From positions 1 through 52,568 of the forward strand of contig JALFUW010000002.1 of the NCBI GenBank assembly GCA_022786995.1: 52,568 nucleotides of DNA, in the 5' to 3' direction. This document shows positions 37,752 through 45,988 of the stretch, piece by piece (the stretch's first letter is position 1; each line of letters starts with the position of its first letter). The stretch comes from Clostridiales bacterium. Lineage in GTDB: Bacteria > Bacillota > Clostridia > Oscillospirales > Oscillospiraceae. Made by a program: the position numbers and the translations under genes. The notes beneath the pieces were generated by a model that saw only the letters and a program-made list of their open reading frames with translations, made no database searches and was not told the origin of the DNA.

Positions 37752-38922
37752 AGTAGTTCACCTTGATCTTTTCAATACTTTCCAGCGCCCGGGTGATGAG
37801 GGCTTCCCTGTCCAGCTTTTCCTCCGCGTGGAGCACCTGCCCCAGGGTGGGCTTGGTCTTGGGGTGCTTGGGGGTGAAGACCGTGCAGCAGTCCTCATAG
37901 GGCAGAATGGAGGTCTCCATAGTACCGATTTTCCGGGCGATGGTGATGATCTCCTCCTTGTCCATGCCGACCAGGGGCATGAAGATGGGAATGTCCACCA
38001 CCGCGCCGGTGACGGTCATGGCCTCCATGGTCTGGGAGGCCACCTGACCTAAGTTTTCGCCGGTGATCAGAGCGCCGCAGCCGTCATTTTTCGCGATGCG
38101 CTGGGAAATCTCCATCATGAACCGGCGCATGATCAGGGTAAAGAACTCCTCCGGGCAGTTGTCCCGGATGGCCTCCTGAATTTCCGTGAAGGAGACAATA
38201 TTTACCGTCATTTTTCCCGAGTATTTGGTGACCAGCCGGGCAAGCTCGACGACCTTGTCCTTAGCCAGCTGGGAGGTGTAGGGATAGGAGAAGAAGTGAA
38301 CGGCTTCAATCTCTACGCCCCGCTTGGCGATCATATAGGCTGCCACAGGAGAGTCGATGCCGCCGGACAGCAGCACCATGGCTCTGCCGCCCACGCCGGT
38401 GGGAAGGCCCCCCGCGCCGGGCTGAGCCGGGCCGTGGACGTAGGCCGCAAAATCCCGCACCTCCACATACACGGTGTACTCGGGATGGTGCACATCCACC
38501 TCCACCCCGGGATGGGCCTCCGCCAGCCGCCCGCCGATCTCCTGAGACAGCTGGATGGAGGTCAGCGGGAACCGCTTATCGGAGCGCTTGGACTCCACCT
38601 TGAAGGACTTGGCGCAGTCCAGATCGTCGCCCAGATAGTTCTCGATGGCCTCAAAAATGGCATCCACATCCTTCTCGCAGGGACGGCAGCGGCACAGGCT
38701 GACCACACCGAAAATGGAGCGGCAGGCCTCCCAGGCCCCGTCCACATCTGCCATTTCGTCCATCGGCTCAATATAGACCGTGGACTGCATGATATACACG
38801 TCAAAATTGCCGTAGCGCTTCATCCGGCGGCGGACATTCTGGCGCAGGCGGGCTTCAAACTGACGCTTGTTGGCGCCCTTCAGGACGATCTCGCCCAGCT
38901 TTAATAGAAAAATCTCTTTCAT
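37729..38922 (-). CDS. thiI: tRNA 4-thiouridine synthase (tRNA sulfurtransferase)
   Basis: 397 residues: ferredoxin-like and THUMP domains in the first 165 residues, then the PP-loop SGGIDSPVAAYM at about 185. It has no C-terminal rhodanese domain, as in Bacillus-type ThiI, so sulphur must come from a dedicated cysteine desulphurase not in the window. The conserved MLGEE-like start is KEIFLLKLGEIVLKGANKRQFE. It thiolates U8 of tRNAs and can supply sulphur for thiamine. RBS AAAGGTATC. Overlaps pncC by 23 bp. Confidence 0.94.
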   Translation of the reverse strand: MKEIFLLKLGEIVLKGANKRQFEARLRQNVRRRMKRYGNFDVYIMQSTVYIEPMDEMADVDGAWEACRSIFGVVSLCRCRPCEKDVDAIFEAIENYLGDDLDCAKSFKVESKRSDKRFPLTSIQLSQEIGGRLAEAHPGVEVDVHHPEYTVYVEVRDFAAYVHGPAQPGAGGLPTGVGGRAMVLLSGGIDSPVAAYMIAKRGVEIEAVHFFSYPYTSQLAKDKVVELARLVTKYSGKMTVNIVSFTEIQEAIRDNCPEEFFTLIMRRFMMEISQRIAKNDGCGALITGENLGQVASQTMEAMTVTGAVVDIPIFMPLVGMDKEEIITIARKIGTMETSILPYEDCCTVFTPKHPKTKPTLGQVLHAEEKLDREALITRALESIEKIKVNYYDDEPVL

Positions 38923-38951
38923 TTTGATACCTTTCCTTTATTGAGTGTGGA

Positions 38952-38999
38952 GTTAGGAGTGATGAGTGTGAAGTGAAAAAACAACTCCTCACTCCTAAC
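38952..38999. repeat. Short inverted repeat upstream of thiI
   Basis: 15-bp arms at 38952-38966 and 38985-38999 with one mismatch, built from the motif GTTAGGAGTGATGAG. A similar GTGGAGTTTGGAGTG string occurs at 47413-47436. It fills most of the 96-bp gap between thiI and comM. Confidence 0.55.
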
Positions 39000-39018
39000 T
39001 TCAAACTCCTAACTATCT

Positions 39019-40521
39019 TCAGCGGTTTCCTAAGTTGACCGCCCGGTACTGGATGGCCTCGGCGATATGCTGGGGCTGAATCTCTCCGCTGCCGTCCAGG
39101 TCTGCCACGGTGCGGGCTACCCGGAGGATGCGGTCGTAGCTTCTGGCGGTGAGGCCCATGACCTCGAAGGCGTTCTTCATGAGAGCCGCGCTTTCCTCGC
39201 CGAGGGCGCAGTACCGGCGCATATCATCCGGCCCCAACCGGGCGTTGCACAGTCCGCGGCGATTCTGTATCTGTCGTGCCTTGTCCACCCGCTGCTTAAT
39301 GGCGGCAGAGGGTTCGGCCTCGGCTCTTGCCCGGAGTTCCTCAAAGTGTACCGCCGGAACCTCCACCACAATGTCAATTCTGTCGAGCAGCGGGCCGGAA
39401 ATGCGGCCGCGGTAGCTCTCCACCTCCCGCTCCGAGCACCTGCAGCGGCCGGAGGGGTCGCCGTACCAGCCGCATTTGCAGGGGTTCATGGCGCACACCA
39501 GCATGAATTCCGCAGGATACGTCACCGCCCCGGAGACCCGGGAGATGGTCACCCTTCCGTCTTCCAGGGGCTGGCGCATCAGGTCAAGGGTGTCCTTTCG
39601 GAATTCGGGCATTTCATCTAAGAAGAGCACGCCCTTGTGAGCCATGGAAATTTCACCGGGCCGGGGGTTTGTGCCGCCACCGGCAAGGCCCGCGTTGGAG
39701 ATGGTGTGGTGGGGCGAGCGGAAGGGTCGTCTGGTCAAAAGCGGCTGCCTCGCCGTCAGCAGGCCCATGACGGAGTAAATCTGGCTGACCTCCAGCGCCT
39801 CCTCCCAGGTCATGTCCGGCAGAATCGAGGGAAGGCGCTTGCTGAGCATACTTTTTCCCGAACCGGGCGGGCCGACGAGCAGTACGTTGTGGCTCCCTGC
39901 AGCGGCGACCTCCATTGCCCGCTTCACATTTTCCTGACCCAGCACATCCTTGAAATCCAGCTCCGGGGCGGCATTCCCTTCCGGCATCCATGGGGACTGC
40001 TCTGTAAATACCAGCTCACCGTTCAGGCCGTCTGCCAGCTGGCGGATTGTGGTCAGCGGGATCACCGCGGGCCCCCGGGCCAGCGTGGCTTCCGCCGCGT
40101 TTTCCGCCGGAACAAACAGGGTGCGTATGCCTTCCCGCTTCGCGGCCAGCGCCATGGGCAGCACGCCGGACACGGGACGAATCTGCCCGTCCAGACTGAC
40201 CTCCCCCAGAAAAGCGCTGTCTGCCCTGGGCCGCCGGACGCTGCCAAGGGCGCAGAGAATCCCCAGCAGGATCGGCAGGTCATAGTGGGTGCCCGTCTTT
40301 TTCAGTCCCGCCGGGGCCAGGTTCACGGTGATCCGGCTGGCGGGAAAGCCGAGGCCGCTGCTTTTGGCGGCGGCACGAACCCGCTCCCGGGCCTCCTTCA
40401 CCGCCGCATCCGGCAGGCCCACGATGTCAAAGCCCGGCAGGCCGCTCGAGATATAGCACTCCGCCGTTACAAGACTGCCCTGAATGCCGGAGATACCAAG
40501 GGTTTTTACGCTGCATATCAT
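39019..40521 (-). CDS. comM: YifB/ComM-family Mg-chelatase-like AAA+ ATPase
   Basis: 500 residues, standard length. N-terminal Lon-protease-like ChlI domain (VKTLGISGIQGSLVTAECYISSGLPGFDIVGLPDAAVKEARERVRAA), a Walker A loop VGPPGSGKSM at about 218, and the C-terminal ComM domain with a small zinc-like cluster (CNPCKCGWYGDPSGRCRCS). ComM is a hexameric helicase promoting branch migration in natural transformation; in non-competent lineages its role is unclear. Start at 40521 (MICSVKTLG) because the promoter's start site lies just upstream; a longer in-frame ATG at 40578 lies beyond it. Confidence 0.93.
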   Translation of the reverse strand: MICSVKTLGISGIQGSLVTAECYISSGLPGFDIVGLPDAAVKEARERVRAAAKSSGLGFPASRITVNLAPAGLKKTGTHYDLPILLGILCALGSVRRPRADSAFLGEVSLDGQIRPVSGVLPMALAAKREGIRTLFVPAENAAEATLARGPAVIPLTTIRQLADGLNGELVFTEQSPWMPEGNAAPELDFKDVLGQENVKRAMEVAAAGSHNVLLVGPPGSGKSMLSKRLPSILPDMTWEEALEVSQIYSVMGLLTARQPLLTRRPFRSPHHTISNAGLAGGGTNPRPGEISMAHKGVLFLDEMPEFRKDTLDLMRQPLEDGRVTISRVSGAVTYPAEFMLVCAMNPCKCGWYGDPSGRCRCSEREVESYRGRISGPLLDRIDIVVEVPAVHFEELRARAEAEPSAAIKQRVDKARQIQNRRGLCNARLGPDDMRRYCALGEESAALMKNAFEVMGLTARSYDRILRVARTVADLDGSGEIQPQHIAEAIQYRAVNLGNR

Positions 40522-40545
40522 GATAAACGCCCCATTTCTTTCCCC

Positions 40546-40574
40546 ATTATAATGAGAGTTCCCCCGGAATGCAA
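40546..40574 (-). promoter_or_regulatory. Promoter of comM
   Basis: Minus strand TTGCAT (40574-40569), 17-bp spacer, consensus TATAAT (40551-40546), 25 bp ahead of the ATG. Confidence 0.8.
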
Positions 40575-40640
40575 GCATTATCTGACAATACCGCCAAGGC
40601 TATCTGATCTCTATGTCAAAGCTTTACGCAAATTTTCGCA

Positions 40641-40697
40641 GATTTGTAAAAAGAAACGAAAATTTCAAAACGGGGTCGTTTCATGGCTTTACAAATC
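40641..40697. promoter_or_regulatory. Inverted repeat around the nifJ -35 region
   Basis: GATTTGTAAA (40641-40650) and its exact complement TTTACAAATC (40688-40697) are 37 bp apart; the second overlaps the -35 box. A third related string, TTTACGCAAAT, is at 40623-40633. The arrangement suggests a repressor or redox regulator (a Rex-type site is conceivable but the match is poor). Confidence 0.35.
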
Positions 40698-40716
40698 GCT
40701 AAAAAAGTGGTATGAT
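40688..40716 (+). promoter_or_regulatory. Promoter of nifJ
   Basis: TTTACA (40688-40693), 17-bp spacer, TATGAT (40711-40716). The implied start near 40723 rules out the in-frame ATG at 40712 as the start codon. Confidence 0.8.
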
Positions 40717-40756
40717 AGGAACGACAAAAATTGAATACTTTAGGAGGTATTTCATT

Positions 40757-43700
40757 TTGGCTAGAAAATTCAAAACCATGGACGGCAACACCGCTGCCGC
40801 CCACGTCAGCTACGCGTTCACCGAAGTAGCTGGCATCTACCCCATCACCCCTTCCAGCCCCATGGCTGACAACGTGGACCAGTGGTCCGCTGCCGGCCGC
40901 AAGAACATCTTCGGCAACACCGTCAAGGTTGTGGAGATGCAGTCTGAGGCTGGTGCCGCCGGTACTGTGCACGGCTCTCTGGCCGCCGGTGCCCTGACCA
41001 CCACCTACACCGCTTCTCAGGGCCTGCTGCTGATGATCCCCAACATGTACAAGATCGCCGGCGAGCTGCTGCCCGCAGTGTTCCATGTGTCCGCCCGTAC
41101 CGTCGCCGCCCAGTCCCTGAACATCTTCGGTGATCACTCCGACGTGTACGCCTGCCGTCAGACCGGCTTCGCCATGCTGTGCGAGACCAACGTGCAGGAA
41201 GTCATGGATCTGGGCGCTGTTGCCCACCTGGCTGCCATCGAGGGCCGTGTTCCCTTCATCAACTTCTTCGATGGCTTCCGTACCTCTCACGAGATCCAGA
41301 AGATCGCCATTTGGGACTATGACGATCTGAAGGACATGGTCAACATGGATGCCGTTGAGGCTTTCCGTAACCACTCCCTGAACCCCGAGCGTCCCGCTAT
41401 GCGCGGCTCTCACGAGAACGACGATATCTTCTTCCAGCACCGTGAGGCCTGCAACAAGTACTATCAGGCGCTGCCCGCAGTGGTGGAGAAGTACATGGAC
41501 AAGGTTAACGCCAAGCTGGGCACCAACTACCAGCTGTTCAACTACTACGGCGCTCCCGATGCTGACCGCATCATCGTCGCCATGGGCTCCATCAACGATG
41601 TGGCTGAGGAAGTCATCGACTACCTGAACGCCCACGGCGAGAAGGTCGGCGTTGTGAAGGTTCGTCTGTTCCGTCCCTTCTGCGCTGAGAAGCTGCTGGA
41701 GGCCATTCCTGCCACCGCCAAGAAGATCGCTGTCCTCGACCGTACCAAGGAGCCCGGCTCTCAGGGCGAGCCTCTGTATCAGGACGTGGTTATGGCTCTG
41801 GCCAAGGCCGGCCGCAGCGACGTGACCGTCATCGGCGGCCGTTACGGTCTGGGTTCCAAGGACACCCATCCCGCCTCTGTGTTCGCTGTGTACGAGGAGC
41901 TGGCGAAGGACGCTCCCAAGCATGAGTTCACCATCGGCATCGTGGACGATGTGACCCACCTGTCCCTGGACGAGAAGGTCTCCCCCAACACCGCTGCCGA
42001 GGGCACCATCGAGTGCAAGTTCTGGGGTCTGGGCGGTGACGGCACCGTCGGCGCCAACAAGAACTCCATCAAGATCATCGGCGACCACACCGACAAGTAC
42101 GTGCAGGCTTACTTCCAGTACGACTCCAAGAAGACCGGCGGTGTCACCGTGTCTCACCTGCGCTTCGGCGACAACGCCATCAAGTCCCCCTACTACATCA
42201 ACAAGGCTGACTTCGTGGCCTGCCACAACCCCTCCTACATCACCAAGGGCTTTAAGATCGTTCAGGACGTCAAGCCCGGCGGCGTGTTCCTGATCAACTG
42301 CCAGTGGAACATGGAGGAGCTGGAGCATCATCTGGATGCCGCTTCCAAGCGCTACATCGCCAACAACAACATTCAGCTGTACACCATCAACGCCATCGAT
42401 CTGGCCATCAAGGTCGGCATGGGCAAGCGCACCAACACCATCCTGCAGTCCGCTTTCTTCTCTCTGGCCAAGGTCATGCCCGCTGAGGACGCCATCAAGT
42501 ACATGAAGGACGCTGCCGAGCACTCCTACCTGAAGAAGGGCCGTGACGTCGTTGAGAAGAACTGGAACGCCATCGACGCCGGTGCTACCGCTTTCGTGAA
42601 GATCGACGTTCCCGCTGCCTGGGCTACCGCCGAGGACAACAAGCCCGAGACCGTTCTGGAAGGCCCCGCCGACACCGTCAAGGTTGTCAAGACCATCCTG
42701 AACCCCATCGGCAAGATGGACGGCTACAGCCTGCCTGTTTCCGCCTTCGAGGATCTGGCCGACGGTCAGTTCCCCCTGGGTGCTTCCGCTTACGAGAAGC
42801 GCGGCGTTGCCGTTACCGTTCCTCACTGGGACGAGACCAAGTGCATCCAGTGCAACACCTGTGCCTATGTCTGCCCCCACGCGACCATCCGTCCCTACGC
42901 TCTGACCGAGGCTGAGGCTGCCGCCGCTCCCGCCGGTACCCGTCTGGTCGATGTGAAGGCCGGTAAGGGCAAGGGCGTCTACAAGTACATGATGTCCGTG
43001 TCTCCTCTGGACTGCATGGGCTGCGGTGTCTGTGCCGGTATCTGCCCCGTCAAGGCTCTGACCATGGTTCCTCAGGAACAGGAGCTGCCTGAGCAGGATG
43101 TCTGGAACTACATGGTTGCCAAGGTTGCCGAGAAGAAGGAGCTGCAGGACAACAACGTCAAGGGTTCTCAGTTCCGCACGCCCCTGCTGCAGTTCTCCGG
43201 CTCCTGCGCCGGCTGTGCCGAGACCAGCTACGCCCGTCTGGTGACCCAGCTGTTCGGCGATCGGATGTACATCTCCAACGCCACCGGCTGTTCCTCCATC
43301 TGGGGCGGCCCCGCCGCTACCTCTCCCTACGCTGTCAATGCTGAGGGCAAGGGCCCCGCATGGTCCAACTCCCTGTTCGAGGACAACGCTGAGCATGGCC
43401 TCGGTATGTACACCGCTCAGGCTGTCATCCGCGAGTCCCTGGCGAACAAGGTCAAGACCGTGATTGCCAACACCTCTGACGAGGAGCGCAAGGCTGTCTG
43501 CCAGAAGTGGCTGGACACCTACAACGACGGTGAGGCCAACAAGGAAGCCACCAAGGCTCTGGTTGCCAACCTGGAAGCCAACGTCTGCTGCGACACCGTG
43601 AAGGACATCCTGTCCAAGAAGGAATACCTGTCCAAGAAGTCCGTGTGGATCTTCGGCGGCGACGGCTGGGCTTACGACATTGGCTTCGGCGGCGTTGACC

Positions 43701-44284
43701 ACGTTCTGGCTCAGAACAAGGATGTCAACATCTTCGTCTTCGATACCGAGGTTTACTCCAACACCGGCGGACAGGCCTCCAAGGCTTCCAACATCGGCCA
43801 GGTCGCTCAGTTCGCGGCTGCCGGTAAGGAGACCAAGAAGAAGTCCCTGTCCGAGATCGCTATGAGCTACGGCTATGTCTACGTCGCTCAGGTCGCCATG
43901 GGCGCCAACCCCGCTCAGACCCTGAAGGCCATCACCGAGGCCGAGGCCTACAACGGCCCCTCCCTGATCATTGGCTACGCTCCCTGTGAGATGCACTCCA
44001 TCAAGGGCGGCATGACCAACTGCCAGGCTGAGATGAAGAAGGCTGTCGAGTGCGGCTACTGGAATCTGTTCCGCTTCGATCCCTCCAAGGAGACTGGCAA
44101 GTTCCAGCTGGACAGCAAGGCTCCTAAGGACGGCTATCAGGAGTTCCTGATGAACGAGGCTCGTTACAGCCGTCTGACCCGTGAGTTCCCCGAGCGTGCG
44201 ACCGATCTGTTCGCCAAGAACGAGGCTGCCGCTAAGGAGCGCTGGGAGCACCTAAACAAGCTGGTCGAGATGTACAAGGACTAA
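40757..44284 (+). CDS. nifJ: Pyruvate:ferredoxin (flavodoxin) oxidoreductase
   Basis: 1175 residues, the single-chain form. It decarboxylates pyruvate to acetyl-CoA and CO2 with reduction of ferredoxin. Start is a TTG (LARKFKTMDGN) 9 nt after AGGAGG; no ATG is suitably placed. N-terminal domain: GNTAAAHVSYAFTEVAGIYPITPSSPM; two [4Fe-4S] motifs CIQCNTCAYVCPH and CMGCGVCAGICPV at about 700-770; C-terminal TPP domain with CAGCAETSYARL and GDGWAYDIGFGGVDHVL. Codons are strikingly biased (almost only AAG, GAG, CTG, GGC/GGT), typical of a very highly expressed gene. Despite the symbol, no nitrogen-fixation link is implied. Confidence 0.96.
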   Translation: MARKFKTMDGNTAAAHVSYAFTEVAGIYPITPSSPMADNVDQWSAAGRKNIFGNTVKVVEMQSEAGAAGTVHGSLAAGALTTTYTASQGLLLMIPNMYKIAGELLPAVFHVSARTVAAQSLNIFGDHSDVYACRQTGFAMLCETNVQEVMDLGAVAHLAAIEGRVPFINFFDGFRTSHEIQKIAIWDYDDLKDMVNMDAVEAFRNHSLNPERPAMRGSHENDDIFFQHREACNKYYQALPAVVEKYMDKVNAKLGTNYQLFNYYGAPDADRIIVAMGSINDVAEEVIDYLNAHGEKVGVVKVRLFRPFCAEKLLEAIPATAKKIAVLDRTKEPGSQGEPLYQDVVMALAKAGRSDVTVIGGRYGLGSKDTHPASVFAVYEELAKDAPKHEFTIGIVDDVTHLSLDEKVSPNTAAEGTIECKFWGLGGDGTVGANKNSIKIIGDHTDKYVQAYFQYDSKKTGGVTVSHLRFGDNAIKSPYYINKADFVACHNPSYITKGFKIVQDVKPGGVFLINCQWNMEELEHHLDAASKRYIANNNIQLYTINAIDLAIKVGMGKRTNTILQSAFFSLAKVMPAEDAIKYMKDAAEHSYLKKGRDVVEKNWNAIDAGATAFVKIDVPAAWATAEDNKPETVLEGPADTVKVVKTILNPIGKMDGYSLPVSAFEDLADGQFPLGASAYEKRGVAVTVPHWDETKCIQCNTCAYVCPHATIRPYALTEAEAAAAPAGTRLVDVKAGKGKGVYKYMMSVSPLDCMGCGVCAGICPVKALTMVPQEQELPEQDVWNYMVAKVAEKKELQDNNVKGSQFRTPLLQFSGSCAGCAETSYARLVTQLFGDRMYISNATGCSSIWGGPAATSPYAVNAEGKGPAWSNSLFEDNAEHGLGMYTAQAVIRESLANKVKTVIANTSDEERKAVCQKWLDTYNDGEANKEATKALVANLEANVCCDTVKDILSKKEYLSKKSVWIFGGDGWAYDIGFGGVDHVLAQNKDVNIFVFDTEVYSNTGGQASKASNIGQVAQFAAAGKETKKKSLSEIAMSYGYVYVAQVAMGANPAQTLKAITEAEAYNGPSLIIGYAPCEMHSIKGGMTNCQAEMKKAVECGYWNLFRFDPSKETGKFQLDSKAPKDGYQEFLMNEARYSRLTREFPERATDLFAKNEAAAKERWEHLNKLVEMYKD

Positions 44285-44313
44285 TCTCCTGTACTTCCCT
44301 CCCCTAACCTAAT

Positions 44314-44346
44314 ATTCGCCCCCGGGAAACCGGGGGCGAATTTCAT
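44314..44346 (+). terminator. Hairpin after nifJ
   Basis: A 12-bp perfect stem (44314-44325 with 44330-44341, loop GAAA) with a short TTTCAT tail. It probably ends or trims the nifJ message before the next small gene. Confidence 0.7.
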
Positions 44347-44359
44347 AAAGGAGAAGAAT

Positions 44360-44515
44360 ATGCTGTGCACCATTGTAGATATCCGGGGTGACTACGCCTT
44401 TGTGAAATATCACGACACCGGCGTTGTCTCCGAGGTGGCCATTGCCCTGCTGCCCTTTGGCGTGGACGTGGGCGATGTGCTGAAATTTGAGGATTACGAA
44501 TTTACGCAGGTATAA
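44360..44515 (+). CDS. Small DUF3006-like protein (51 residues)
   Basis: Opens after AAAGGAGAAGAAT, a strong ribosome site. The chain MLCTIVDIRGDYAFVKY..VALLPFGVDVGDVLKFEDYEF follows the pattern of the small DUF3006 beta-barrel-like proteins (short strand, D/G-D-xAxV, LP, GDVL). No membrane span. No promoter of its own was seen, so it may be read through from nifJ. Function unknown. Confidence 0.65.
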   Translation: MLCTIVDIRGDYAFVKYHDTGVVSEVAIALLPFGVDVGDVLKFEDYEFTQV

Positions 44516-44521
44516 AAGTTA

Positions 44522-44652
44522 AAATGTCATTGCGAACCAGCGCGCACGCTGGTGTAGCAATCCGTTCTCCTTAACAACGTCTGTTATCTTGTAAGGTATG
44601 GGATACGGATTGCCACACCAGTGACATCGGTCACTGGTTCGCAATGACATTT
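44522..44652. repeat. Palindromic repeat with internal hairpins, 131 bp
   Basis: The ends AAATGTCATTGCGAACCAG (44522-44540) and their exact complement (44634-44652) extend inward to about 45 similar bases per arm, ending in ATCCG/CGGAT. Each arm folds alone too: 44537-44542/44547-44552 and a CCAGTGAC/GTCACTGG hairpin at about 44618-44637. Noncoding. This matches a type of short repeat often seen in gut Clostridia. Confidence 0.8.
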
Positions 44653-44660
44653 CTATTTAC

Positions 44661-45929
44661 TCAATTCTTCTTCTGATTCTGCATTTGCAGGAACTTTTCC
44701 TTCATTTTTTGCAGGCGCTGGCGCTCCCGGCGCTGTTGGGTTCGCTTTAATCGATTATCCAGCTCCGGGGGCTGATTTTGCAGCTTCTCCGGGGGGATCC
44801 CCCGCTCTGCCAGCCGCTTATCCGTAAACTCCCGCAGCAAAGCGTAGATCACCGAGGTCACGGGAATCATCAGCAGCATACCACCCACGCCCATCAGGTC
44901 GCCGCCAACGCTGACCGCTACCAGCACCCACATGCCCGGCAGACCGATGGAGGTGCCCACCACTCTTGGGTAGATCAGGTTGTTTTCCAGCTGCTGGATG
45001 ACGAGGAACATAATGACGAAGGTCAGGGCCTGAATGGGGTTGTTTACCAAAATGAAGAAAGCGCCCAGGATACAGCCCACGAAGGCACCCACCACGGGAA
45101 TCAGGGCCGTCACCCCGATGACCACGCTGACCAGCGAAATATAGGGCATTTTGAAGATGGCCATGGCCACCGCGAACAGGCAGCCCAAAATACAGGCCTC
45201 CAGACACTGACCGGAAATGAAGTTCGAGAAGGTGGAATTGGTCAGCCGCAGAACACGGATCACCTGATCGGCGTGATTTTCGGAAAGAAAAGAATACAGA
45301 AGCCGTCTTCCCTGCCGGGACAGAATCTCCTTCCGGGACAGGCAGTAGATGGCGAAGGCAATGCTGACAACCATATTGATGATGGCCCCGGTGACGCTGC
45401 CAATGACGCTGACCGCGCCGCCCATGACGGTGCTCATCTGATTGCTGAGGAAGCCCAGTGTCTCCGTGAGAATCGTGTTCCAGTCAAGGCTCTCCAGCTT
45501 CAGTGCTTCCTGAAGCCATGCCCGCAGCTCCGGGTGATCCTGCATCATGACCATCAGCTTCGCCGCCAGACCCTCGATAAACACGGGAATGGTCTGAGAC
45601 AGGGACGCCACCGTCAGCCGGATCTGGGGGATCAGCAGTTCGAAGACGAACATGATGATCAGCACCAGACACAGAATGGTCAGCACAATAGACAACAGCC
45701 GCCGGAACCCTGCCCTTCGGATATCCGCCAGCTGGCGTTCAATGGCCCGCATGGGCACGTTGAACACGAAGGCGATGCCCGCACCTACCACGAAGGGCGA
45801 GATCAGATTCCACACCGTCGAGAACATGGCGGTAGCCCGGGCAGTATCCAGCACCAGCCAGGCAAACAGGATGCACCCGGCTGCCAGAACGAATAATTTC
45901 TTTAACACACTTTTGTCAATTTTCACCAT
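44661..45929 (-). CDS. AI-2E family transporter
   Basis: 422 residues, with an N-terminal pair of spans (LFVLAAGCILFAWLVLD, ISPFVVGAGIAFVFN), a central variable region, and C-terminal spans containing FISGQCLEACILGCLFAVAMAIFKMPY and VPVVGAFVGCILGAFFILV, the family pattern. It ends in a charged, Arg/Gln-rich tail. Some members export autoinducer-2, others act as Na+/H+ antiporters, so the substrate is open. RBS AAGGGGGTTAG. Own promoter. Confidence 0.9.
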   Translation of the reverse strand: MVKIDKSVLKKLFVLAAGCILFAWLVLDTARATAMFSTVWNLISPFVVGAGIAFVFNVPMRAIERQLADIRRAGFRRLLSIVLTILCLVLIIMFVFELLIPQIRLTVASLSQTIPVFIEGLAAKLMVMMQDHPELRAWLQEALKLESLDWNTILTETLGFLSNQMSTVMGGAVSVIGSVTGAIINMVVSIAFAIYCLSRKEILSRQGRRLLYSFLSENHADQVIRVLRLTNSTFSNFISGQCLEACILGCLFAVAMAIFKMPYISLVSVVIGVTALIPVVGAFVGCILGAFFILVNNPIQALTFVIMFLVIQQLENNLIYPRVVGTSIGLPGMWVLVAVSVGGDLMGVGGMLLMIPVTSVIYALLREFTDKRLAERGIPPEKLQNQPPELDNRLKRTQQRRERQRLQKMKEKFLQMQNQKKN

Positions 45930-45947
45930 CTAACCCCCTTTTTCATC

Positions 45948-45976
45948 AGTATAGCGGGAAATTGCACAAAAGTCCA
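45948..45976 (-). promoter_or_regulatory. Promoter of the AI-2E-type gene
   Basis: Minus strand TGGACT (45976-45971), 17-bp spacer, TATACT (45953-45948). Confidence 0.65.
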
Positions 45977-45988
45977 ATGAATAAGTTG

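Noticed and set aside
40616..44251. Very long open frame antisense to nifJ
   Set aside because: It arises from the extreme codon bias of nifJ (few T/A at third positions), has repetitive Leu/Gly/Val/His composition, no family motif and no ribosome site. Similar long antisense frames over amt (193-1833) and over purC-guaA (3615-7091) are rejected for the same reason.
40757..44284. Nitrogen fixation locus suggested by the nifJ name
   Set aside because: The gene is an ordinary clostridial PFOR; no nif structural genes or molybdenum genes are in the window.
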